This document shows positions 1-5,572 of a stretch of 10,457 nt of DNA, piece by piece. Numbering within the stretch: the stretch's first letter is position 1; each line of letters opens with the position of its first letter. The notes beneath the pieces were generated by a model. That model was not told the origin of the DNA. It made no database searches and saw only the letters and a program-made list of their open reading frames with translations. The position numbers and the translations under genes are program-made. Origin of the DNA: JBBQHM01 sp038323965 (GTDB lineage: Bacteria; Verrucomicrobiota; Verrucomicrobiia; Chthoniobacterales; UBA10450); the NCBI GenBank assembly GCA_038323965.1, contig JBBQHM010000079.1, positions 1-10,457 of the forward strand, written 5' to 3'.

Positions 1-343
1 TGATCCGGTTGCCTTCGAGGACGAAACCGGCGCCCACGCCACGGCCGATCGCGCCGGTATTCCAAGGCGCCTTATAGTCGGGCTCAACCTCTGTTGACGT
101 GATCCGCGCGAGACTTTTTTGGACGGGACCATTCGGCCGAGCCGGCATCGCTATGATCGAAACGGGAGCCTGCGCTGCCGGATTCGGCGCACTACTATTG
201 CGCTGGCCGCCTGGCTCGCGCACGGGCGGACCGGACTCGGCGGGAGTTGTAGACGGCGGGGCATCCTGCTGTTGCGGCTGCTGCGCCTGGATCGGAATGC
301 CCGCGAGAAGCAATCCGCAAAGAATTAAAAGAGAGAACCTCAT
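1..343 (-). CDS. Secreted trypsin/Deg-type serine protease, N-terminal fragment
   Basis: An open frame runs from ATG at 343-341 off the left edge, giving about 114 codons without a stop. Residues 1-20 form a classic signal peptide (MRFSLLILCG..., probable cleavage after IQA), followed by a Gln/Pro/Ala/Ser-rich spacer of about 60 residues. The last visible part reads APWNTGAIGRGVGAGFVLEG then NRI. This matches the beginning of the chymotrypsin-fold core in DegP/HtrA-like proteases, where G-x-G-S-G-F-V is followed by I-L-T-N-A-H-V carrying the catalytic His. The catalytic triad and any PDZ domain lie outside the window, so activity cannot be judged. The likely role is extracytoplasmic proteolysis or protein quality control. 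The start is the first Met before the signal peptide; no clear Shine-Dalgarno is visible. It is divergent from the gene at 431, with 87 bp between the starts. The family call is inferred from the short protease-like motif and the signal peptide. Confidence 0.75.
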   Translation of the reverse strand, partial: MRFSLLILCGLLLAGIPIQAQQPQQQDAPPSTTPAESGPPVREPGGQRNSSAPNPAAQAPVSIIAMPARPNGPVQKSLARITSTEVEPDYKAPWNTGAIGRGVGAGFVLEGNRI

Positions 344-430
344 CGCGGAAAGGCCTGAAGATCAAACGTCACGGTTTAAAAGCAAATGGCAGGCTGATTA
401 AGCTTTGCCGCCGGAAATCAAATCGGCACA

Positions 431-895
431 ATGCGACACATGTTTCGTGTCTTGCTATTCTTGTTATCCACCGCTGCGATCGCAGCCATCGCGCTTAGCG
501 ACGACACCTTTAGTGTGATCGTCAATGACGGTATGATGCCGACTCCAATCAAGGTCGGGGAGCATCAAGTGATGCACATTGTGGACTTCGTTCAGGCCTC
601 GCCAACCGCGACGCCGACGGTCACACCGGCGCCCACCGTTGTCGTCATTGTCCTGACGAGTCCGACACCGACTCCAACGCCGACACCGTCTCCAACCACT
701 GCACCTTCGCCGGTTCCGCGCGGTCATATCATCGTGAATATCGAGGGTTCAGATCCGATCGCCGTTTATCAGGCCGAGTTCGAACAAAGCGTTCAAACGC
801 AACGCAATTTTCGCATTGCTGGCCCCGCGACTGTGCGCATTCAAGCTCCGGAAGGTGGGTCGGTCTTTGTTACGTATCGATTAACGCACGATTAA
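431..895 (+). CDS. Small exported Pro/Thr-rich protein, unknown function
   Basis: This 154-residue protein starts at ATG 431; a second Met at residue 4 is an alternative. Residues 4-22 are a hydrophobic signal peptide or anchor (FRVLLFLLSTAAIAAIAL). Residues 23-56 form a small region (SDDTFSVIVNDG...). Residues 57-97 are a Pro/Thr/Ser/Ala linker interrupted by a short hydrophobic run (VVVIVLT, about 70-76). Residues 98-154 look like a compact beta-rich domain (GHIIVNIEGSDPIAVYQ ... VFVTYRLTHD). The layout of export signal, PT-rich spacer and small beta domain suggests a periplasmic or surface protein. I do not recognise the family. It is alone on its strand and its TAA stop overlaps the TAA stop of the convergent glycosyltransferase. 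No obvious Shine-Dalgarno precedes the start. Coding status is supported by the signal peptide and the clean linker/domain pattern; function is unknown. Confidence 0.68.
   Translation: MRHMFRVLLFLLSTAAIAAIALSDDTFSVIVNDGMMPTPIKVGEHQVMHIVDFVQASPTATPTVTPAPTVVVIVLTSPTPTPTPTPSPTTAPSPVPRGHIIVNIEGSDPIAVYQAEFEQSVQTQRNFRIAGPATVRIQAPEGGSVFVTYRLTHD
662..697 (+). repeat. 18-bp tandem repeat, two copies, in the PT-rich linker
   Basis: Positions 662-679 and 680-697 are adjacent 18-bp units that differ at only two positions (a/t at unit position 10, g/c at position 18). They encode PTPTPT and PTPSPT inside the linker of the protein at 431-895. The close nucleotide match suggests recent unit duplication or slippage, though alternating Pro-Thr codons also limit divergence. 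Confidence 0.75.
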
Positions 896-2064
896 ACGCC
901 TGCGCGCTGGAGCAGCGATCCAACTACTTTCTCGGCCTCGAAGACTTCGCGCGCGATGGCGCGGGCCGCTCGCGCATGTTTTTTGTAATCGGCGTTGATC
1001 ATGTTTACGGCGTCCGCGATTTGGCCTAACGAATCGAATCCAAAGAGCCCGCCATTGCCACCGTAATGTTTGGCGAACCCGGTGTTCTGGGTAACAACAG
1101 GCCGGCCCGCTGCTAGATAGCACGCGCTGCGGTCGCTAAACCAAGCAGTGTTCAACCGGACATATTGATCTTTCGCGACGGTAAATTCGCCCTTCGATTT
1201 GCGGATGTAATCGCGGTACAGCCAGTAATTTTCGCTGAGAGCAAGCGGCGATCGAAACCGCCAGTCGTTCCGCAAGAATGAATTTCGAGTCCTCGCTTCT
1301 TTGATGTCCGTCGCGAGCTCGAAGGTTTCACCGCTTTTTTTAGGCGCCCGCACAAAACGCAAAAATTCGAGCGACTTACTCCACAGATATCGTTCGCCCC
1401 GCCACTCGATGTCCTTGAGTCCGCTGGTCGACCAATTAGCGATTGATGTGAACACCGCGGCGGGCCCCGGCCGACGCGAAGTCTTCCACAAGTCGGTTGC
1501 GACCGGTTGCCGCGTCGGGAGCCATTTCAATCCATGTGTCGGGACGGGAAACTCCGAGGTGCCGACGTTCTCCCCGAAGGTAAAAAGCGCGCGATGTCGT
1601 CGTAGATACTCGAGAGTCGATTTCACGCCCTGGTCGGCCTTGATTTGCTCAACGCCGGGATCGCTCTCCACGTAAATGATGCGTTCGCTCGCGAGCAGGT
1701 CTTCGTTGAATTCCTGCGTCCCACAAATGTTTAGAATCGCGTCGGCTTCGCGGTAGAGCTCACGCACACGCTTGAGCGGTAAGCCAGCCGTGGGATGCCC
1801 AGGGAGATAGCGAGCGCAGAAAGACCATCGGCGTTTGAAATGAAACTCTTCCGCGAGCTGGCGGAGTAATTGCGCCGCATAGTCGTATTCGTTGTTAACC
1901 TCGAACGTCGCGGGGTTATACGGGAGACGCGCCGAATCTTCGATGTAGTAAACGTCGTGACCAAGTCGCTGCAGCCCGACAATATAATGAATGTGCTGCC
2001 AGACGACGCCCGCGATGGGCATGCCGCCCATGAAACCCATCACGATGATGCGTTTTCGTTTCAT
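892..2064 (-). CDS. GT-B-like glycosyltransferase
   Basis: This 390-residue protein resembles family 1/4-type glycosyltransferases. The N-terminus reads RIIVMGFMGGMPIAGVVWQ, then HIHYIVGLQRLGHDVYYIED (about 5-43). That is the first beta strand, glycine-rich loop and 'long-distance walk along the gene product' helix typical of a GT-B Rossmann domain. The C-terminal half has SDRSACYLAAGRPVVTQNTG (about 310-329), matching the sugar-nucleotide region where these enzymes read S-x-R-x-x-x-x-L-A-x-G-x-P-V-V. A terminal helix follows. It likely transfers a sugar to a lipid or glycan acceptor on the cytoplasmic side; donor and acceptor cannot be read from sequence. I chose ATG at 2064-2062, immediately before KRKRIIVMGF. 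An earlier in-frame start at 2121 would add 19 unconserved-looking residues and overlap the acyltransferase by 41 nt. It is the last gene of the exporter/acyltransferase unit, 16 nt after the acyltransferase stop. Its stop overlaps the stop of the convergent gene. Confidence 0.82.
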   Translation of the reverse strand: MKRKRIIVMGFMGGMPIAGVVWQHIHYIVGLQRLGHDVYYIEDSARLPYNPATFEVNNEYDYAAQLLRQLAEEFHFKRRWSFCARYLPGHPTAGLPLKRVRELYREADAILNICGTQEFNEDLLASERIIYVESDPGVEQIKADQGVKSTLEYLRRHRALFTFGENVGTSEFPVPTHGLKWLPTRQPVATDLWKTSRRPGPAAVFTSIANWSTSGLKDIEWRGERYLWSKSLEFLRFVRAPKKSGETFELATDIKEARTRNSFLRNDWRFRSPLALSENYWLYRDYIRKSKGEFTVAKDQYVRLNTAWFSDRSACYLAAGRPVVTQNTGFAKHYGGNGGLFGFDSLGQIADAVNMINADYKKHARAARAIAREVFEAEKVVGSLLQRAGV

Positions 2065-2080
2065 GAGTTTACCGACCGGC

Positions 2081-2665
2081 TTAGAATTGCTTAACGACCG
2101 CCGCGGGATTGCCGGCGACAACTACGTTCGGCGGCACGGTTTTCGTAACCACCGCACCGGCGGCCACCACAGAATTCTCGCCAATCGTCACGCCCTTCAG
2201 AATGACTGCGTTCATTCCGATCCAGACGTTGTCACGAATAATCACAGGCGCAGTCACGAGTTTGGGTCGAGCGGGCCGATCCTTGTAGTAGGGCGCGAGC
2301 GCGCGGGAATCGATTAAGCGCTGTGCGGGTTCCAGCGGATGGAAGTCGGAGTCCGCGATTCCGACGTTCCATGAGACCAGGCAATGTGAGCCAATCTCAA
2401 TGCGGTCTTCCGCCATGATGAGCGCGCCGTTGAGCAGGGTAAAATCGCCGATCGTGCATGCGCCATTCACCCCGATCGAGAAGGAGCATCCGGCGTAGAG
2501 CGATACGTGATCGCCAATGCTGACGGCGTGCGGCCGTTTCGTTTTCAGGTGGCGAAAAATCTGCGCGCTCTCGCAATAAAAGCCTTCCCCGAAGTCGATG
2601 TTTGCCGGAATCGGCTCCGCCCACCAATCGCTCTCGACCCGACGATCTGCTCCGATGTTACTCAT
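2081..2665 (-). CDS. Hexapeptide-repeat (left-handed beta-helix) acyltransferase
   Basis: This 194-residue protein belongs to the LbH acyltransferases related to maltose/galactoside and colanic-acid-type acetyltransferases. Hexapeptide-like turns run from about 48 to 100 (VSIGDHVSLYAGCSF, CTIGDFTLLNGALIM, IEIGSHCLVSWNVGI) and resume at about 140-187 (VIIRDNVWIGMNAVILKGVT, IGENSVVAAGAVVTKTVP, PNVVVAGNPA). The second block ends with the standard V-x-x-G-x-P-A signature. An inserted loop at about 106-137 carries DFHPLEP, with His109 where related enzymes have the catalytic or substrate-contacting His; assigning it here is inference. It probably acetylates (or acylates) a sugar hydroxyl or amine in a surface glycan or glycolipid using an acyl-CoA. 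Its ATG at 2665-2663 overlaps the exporter's TGA in an ATGA 4-nt overlap, which fixes the start and implies translational coupling. Confidence 0.9.
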   Translation of the reverse strand: MSNIGADRRVESDWWAEPIPANIDFGEGFYCESAQIFRHLKTKRPHAVSIGDHVSLYAGCSFSIGVNGACTIGDFTLLNGALIMAEDRIEIGSHCLVSWNVGIADSDFHPLEPAQRLIDSRALAPYYKDRPARPKLVTAPVIIRDNVWIGMNAVILKGVTIGENSVVAAGAVVTKTVPPNVVVAGNPAAVVKQF

Positions 2666-4407
2666 CCTGGATAATTTCCCGACGCGTAAAGCTTCGCGTA
2701 AACGCCGCCGCGACTGACGAGGTCGGGACCGGTCCCGCGCTCGACCACTCGACCGTGCTCGAGCACGACGATTTGGTCCACATGGTGGATGGTGGCCAGC
2801 CGATGCGTGACGATAAGTGTGGTGCGACCTCGCATAAGTTCTCGAATCGTTTCCATAATGGCAGCTTCGGTGGTGGGATCGAGCGCCGATGTCGGTTCGT
2901 CCAAGAGCAGGATGGGCGCGTTCTTCAAAAACGCGCGCGCAATACCGAGGCGTTGACGCTGGCCGACGCTTAGATGTCCGCCACGTTCACCGACCTGGCT
3001 GTCGTAACCGTGCGGCAGATGATAGATGAATTGCTCCGCTTGTGCGCGCTGGGCTGCTTCACGGATTTCGAATTCTTCTGCATCCGGACGGCCATACGCG
3101 ATATTCTCCCGGATCGTCGTCGAGAAGAGCAGAGTGTCCTGCAGAACAATTCCGATCTGCGCCCGGAGCGACCGCTTGGTGATTTGCCGAACATCGTGGT
3201 CGTCGAGCGTGACGCGTCCGATGGACGGGTCATAAAAGCGCGGCACCAGACTTAACAACGTGCTTTTGCCGGCACCGGTTCCGCCGACTAAGGCCGCGAT
3301 TTCGTTCGGCGCGATACTGAAGTCGACGTTTTGTAAAACAGGTCGGGAATCGTCGTAGCCGAAACTGACATTTTCGAAAGCGATGGCGCCTTTTGCGCCC
3401 GCGATTTCCATCGCGGCTTCCGCATCGCGCACGTCATCAGCGCGATCGAGCACTTCGAAACATCGGCGCGCACCCGCGGTGGCGCCTTCCATCGCCCAGG
3501 CGGTATAAGTGAGCGATTCCAGCGGTTGATAAAGCATCAGCAAATAGGCGCTGAACACGAGCAGCGAACCGAGCGTCAAAGTGCCGGAAAGAACATGGAG
3601 CGTGCCGACATAATACATCCCGGCGGTGCCGATCACCATCAACGTGCTGATGACGAGCGCACTGTTCACATTCGTCAACGTCAGGCGCAGATTCGCCTTC
3701 AGACTTCCGAGCGCGCGCTGATGAAACTGGCTCACTTCGAAGTCTTCCCGGCCAAATGCGTGCACCATTCTGATGGAGCTCAATCCCTCCTGCGCCTGCG
3801 CGAGCACTGCGCTTTCCTGTTCCTGGATCGAGGTTGATTCCGTGCGAATACGGCGCGCGAAAAAATAGATCGCGCCGACCATCAGCGGAACGATCGCGAG
3901 CGAAAGCAGAGTCAATGTCCAATCGATCCGGACCATAATCACGAAGGTGCCGATCAATGTGATCACTGCGCCGAAGATGTTCGTGAATCCTTTGTTGTAG
4001 ATCGTTTGAATGGATTGCGAATCGTAGGCGACGCGAAAACTTGAGTCGGTTGATCGGCGCGCGTCGTGAAACTTGAGCGAAAGCCGCTGCAGATGGGCGT
4101 AGATGTCGGTGCGCAATTTCAAAAGCGCCTGCAGCCCGGCTTTTACGAAGATGTAATTGCTGGCCCAGTTGGTGACTCCCCACAGCAATTGGATAACAAC
4201 CAGAGCGCCGCAGAGCAGGGGAATCATCTCGTGCGCGTGGCCGACGGTCCAACTGCTGTCGCGCTTTTCGAGCACGCGATCGACGATGATCTTGAACGGC
4301 CACGGTTTGAGAAGGTTGAGCGCAATGCCAACGAGCGTAAGCAAAAGCCCAGCGATCGTCTGCGGAAGGAACTCGCGGTAGTAAGTGAGGACGCGCCGGT
4401 AGATCAT
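2662..4407 (-). CDS. MsbA-like ABC exporter, fused membrane and ATPase domains
   Basis: This 581-residue half-transporter is the usual length for MsbA/type IV ABC exporters and is expected to work as a homodimer in the inner membrane. About six membrane segments lie near 14-32, 62-80, 138-158, 163-184, 249-268 and 276-295. The ATPase domain follows from about 340: A-loop Tyr351, Walker A GGTGAGKST (375-383), Q-loop Gln423, signature LSVGQ (479-483), Walker B ILLLDE (499-504) with catalytic Glu504, D-loop SALD, and H-loop His535. All catalytic elements are intact. The only variation is Val for the first Gly of LSGGQ, common in exporters. Substrates in the family include lipid A, lipid-linked glycans, peptides and drugs. 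The downstream acyltransferase and glycosyltransferase favour a glycolipid or glycan substrate here (inference). The start is ATG at 4407-4405, the first Met before the amphipathic N-terminus; no strong Shine-Dalgarno is visible. It is the first gene of the unit and divergent from the DedA gene. Confidence 0.92.
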   Translation of the reverse strand: MIYRRVLTYYREFLPQTIAGLLLTLVGIALNLLKPWPFKIIVDRVLEKRDSSWTVGHAHEMIPLLCGALVVIQLLWGVTNWASNYIFVKAGLQALLKLRTDIYAHLQRLSLKFHDARRSTDSSFRVAYDSQSIQTIYNKGFTNIFGAVITLIGTFVIMVRIDWTLTLLSLAIVPLMVGAIYFFARRIRTESTSIQEQESAVLAQAQEGLSSIRMVHAFGREDFEVSQFHQRALGSLKANLRLTLTNVNSALVISTLMVIGTAGMYYVGTLHVLSGTLTLGSLLVFSAYLLMLYQPLESLTYTAWAMEGATAGARRCFEVLDRADDVRDAEAAMEIAGAKGAIAFENVSFGYDDSRPVLQNVDFSIAPNEIAALVGGTGAGKSTLLSLVPRFYDPSIGRVTLDDHDVRQITKRSLRAQIGIVLQDTLLFSTTIRENIAYGRPDAEEFEIREAAQRAQAEQFIYHLPHGYDSQVGERGGHLSVGQRQRLGIARAFLKNAPILLLDEPTSALDPTTEAAIMETIRELMRGRTTLIVTHRLATIHHVDQIVVLEHGRVVERGTGPDLVSRGGVYAKLYASGNYPG

Positions 4408-4423
4408 CAGAAATTACGATTGC

Positions 4424-4497
4424 AGATTATCGCTCGCGGATTGAAGAAGAGACCGGCAAATCGCCCGGATCAATCTTCATTCCAAACTCGATAATCT
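4424..4497. repeat. 9-bp inverted repeat between divergent genes
   Basis: agattatcg at 4424-4432 is the exact reverse complement of cgataatct at 4489-4497. The arms lie 17 nt upstream of the ABC exporter start and 4 nt upstream of the dedA-family start, one facing each gene. Each contains GATAAT, which resembles a sigma-70 -10 element read toward its own gene. No convincing -35 hexamer sits at the usual 16-18 bp. The region could be paired promoters or a two-half-site operator shared by both genes. The repeat is seen directly; the role is inference. Confidence 0.4.
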
Positions 4498-4500
4498 AAA

Positions 4501-5148
4501 GTGCATCATTTCCTGCAAGTCTGGTTTCACTGGGTCCTAAGCGGCGGTTACCTCGGGATCGTCGTCCTGATGGCCATGGAGAGCTCGATCTTTCCGGTGC
4601 CGAGCGAGATCGTCATTCCGCCGGCGGCGTTTCTGGCGGCGCAGGGAAAGCTAAGCTTCACCGGTGTGGTGCTGGCGGGAACGCTGGGCTCCTATCTGGG
4701 GGCCGCGATTACTTATTGGGTTTCGGCGAAATTCGGTCGTCCACTCGTGATGAAGTATGGGCGATTCTTTCTGATGTCGCCAAAAAAGCTCGAGAGTGCC
4801 GAGGGCTGGCTGGCGCGGTATGGAGCAGGCGGCGTTTTCTTTGCCCGGCTTCTCCCCGTCGTCCGTCACCTTATTTCGATCCCCGCGGGCGTATTGCGGA
4901 TGAACTTCGCTGTTTTTAGCGCGGTAACGGTCACGGGATCGCTCATCTGGTGTTATATCCTTGCGTATCTGGGCCGGGAGGCTTTCAACGTCGCACCTGA
5001 ACTACTCGATTCCCCGGAGCAAATGGTGGCAGCGATTAAAGGCCAATCTCACATTTTCCTACTGGTGGTTTTGCTGATGGCGGTTCTTTACGTCTTCACC
5101 ATGCGATTACTAAATCGCCGCGGCGGACAGGGAAAAGTGCATATTTAG
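4501..5148 (+). CDS. DedA-family membrane protein (VTT/SNARE-assoc domain)
   Basis: This 215-residue integral membrane protein has the DedA hallmarks. ESSIFPVPSEIVIPP (27-41) gives the acidic residues Glu27 and Glu36 around a P-x-P-S-E re-entrant motif. The Gly-rich helix TLGSYLGAAITYWVSAKFGR spans 61-80. FFARLLPVVRHLISIPAG (113-130) carries Arg116 and Arg122, which are essential in characterised DedA proteins. C-terminal membrane spans lie near 139-157 and 185-204. Family members flip undecaprenyl phosphate or phospholipid head groups and support envelope homeostasis and proton-motive-force maintenance. The start is GTG at 4501, which gives the normal N-terminal length before the P-x-P-S-E motif; the next Met (24) would cut into the first helix. 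No Shine-Dalgarno is visible. It is divergent from the glycan/exporter unit. Recycling of a lipid carrier would fit that neighbourhood, but this is inference. Confidence 0.92.
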   Translation: MHHFLQVWFHWVLSGGYLGIVVLMAMESSIFPVPSEIVIPPAAFLAAQGKLSFTGVVLAGTLGSYLGAAITYWVSAKFGRPLVMKYGRFFLMSPKKLESAEGWLARYGAGGVFFARLLPVVRHLISIPAGVLRMNFAVFSAVTVTGSLIWCYILAYLGREAFNVAPELLDSPEQMVAAIKGQSHIFLLVVLLMAVLYVFTMRLLNRRGGQGKVHI

Positions 5149-5157
5149 AATACACTT

Positions 5158-5189
5158 GTGTCAGCGAAGATGACGGGGAGGGCTGACAC
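5158..5189. repeat. 8-bp inverted repeat downstream of the DedA gene
   Basis: gtgtcagc (5158-5165) and gctgacac (5182-5189) are perfect inverted copies separated by 16 nt, starting 10 nt after the DedA stop. No T-run follows, so a standard intrinsic terminator is unlikely. It could be an RNA hairpin that stabilises or attenuates, or an operator in front of the small gene that follows. Confidence 0.35.
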
Positions 5190-5274
5190 TGAACGCCTCG
5201 GGTAATTATTTTCAGAGGGTCGGCCTTCGCGAGTGAACGTGGCATCCGATTTGCTGTCTAAAGACTCGAAAGCC

Positions 5275-5457
5275 ATGAAAACGAACACGCAGATCCTCAA
5301 ACCAAAAACGAAACGTTCGCTCGGTGAACTCATCTTCGCCGTTAGCTCGTGCACCAAAAGCACGCGCGAGACTGTCGCGACGGTGGCTGACCTTCTTGGC
5401 AGCGGCCAGGTGCGGCTGGAAGACAATGGCCGCTCCACGCGCGCCATGGTTTGCTAG
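5275..5457 (+). CDS. Small basic protein, unknown function
   Basis: ATG at 5275 opens a 60-residue frame beginning MKTNTQILKPKTKRSLGELI. It has a Lys/Arg-rich start, a predicted helix (SLGELIFAVSSCTKSTRETV), a second helix (ATVADLLGSG) and a short C-terminal tail ending MVC. The frame extends upstream to a GTG at 5233, which would add 14 residues. An AGAGGG at 5213-5218 lies 14 nt before that GTG, a little far for a ribosome site, so the start is uncertain. A strong hairpin terminator 23 nt after the stop supports a short transcript ending here. I do not recognise the family. The composition (soluble, helical, no signal peptide) would suit a small regulatory or nucleic-acid-associated protein, but nothing shows this. 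The antisense frame at 5145-5447 has a low-complexity Arg/Ser-rich translation and looks like a shadow. Confidence 0.55.
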   Translation: MKTNTQILKPKTKRSLGELIFAVSSCTKSTRETVATVADLLGSGQVRLEDNGRSTRAMVC

Positions 5458-5480
5458 GCTCACTCCCTTTTAGATTTTCG

Positions 5481-5513
5481 AATCGCCCCGCCGGTTTTCC
5501 GGACGGGGCGATT
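5481..5513 (+). terminator. Strong hairpin terminator after the small gene
   Basis: AATCGCCCCG and CCGG (5481-5494), a TTTT loop (5495-5498), then CCGG, one bulged A (5503) and CGGGGCGATT (5504-5513) form a 14-bp GC-rich stem. The following tract (tgcttgt) is only modestly T-rich, so termination may be imperfect. It separates the small gene from purB. Confidence 0.78.
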
Positions 5514-5551
5514 TGCTTGTACGCCAAAAACGCTTTCGCGCGCAGGCGAGC

Positions 5552-5572
5552 AGAGGTTAACATGCCTTAATG
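5552..5572 (+). promoter_or_regulatory. purB ribosome site with two-codon upstream frame
   Basis: AGAGG (5552-5556) is the best Shine-Dalgarno match before purB. It lies 13 nt from the purB ATG at 5570 but only 5 nt from another ATG at 5562. That ATG opens ATG-CCT-TAA, whose stop (5568-5570) shares its last base with the purB start (TAATG). A ribosome may therefore start at the minimal frame and re-initiate at purB. The arrangement is seen directly; its use is inference. Confidence 0.4.

Noticed and set aside
473..486. Perfect 14-bp palindrome gctgcgatcgcagc
   Set aside because: It lies in the signal-peptide codons (Ala-Ala-Ile-Ala-Ala). A palindrome this size is expected about once in a window of this length, so it is no evidence for a site.
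2065..2121. Upstream in-frame start for the glycosyltransferase
   Set aside because: It would overlap the acyltransferase by 41 nt and add an unstructured extension. ATG at 2064 sits right before the first Rossmann strand and leaves a normal 16-nt gap.
2956..2970. LSVGQ instead of LSGGQ in the ABC signature
   Set aside because: This substitution is common in functional exporters, and every other ATPase motif is intact, so it is not a sign of inactivation.
3437..4303. Minus-strand frame of 288 codons inside the ABC exporter
   Set aside because: It is an alternate frame of the exporter's membrane domain, very rich in Arg/His/Ala, with no start context or domain. The exporter frame carries all the ABC motifs.
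5145..5447. Minus-strand frame of 100 codons opposite the small gene
   Set aside because: The translation is Arg/Ser-rich without a domain. The hairpin at 5481-5513 sits where the plus-strand gene would need it; the plus frame is the better candidate, though neither is proven.
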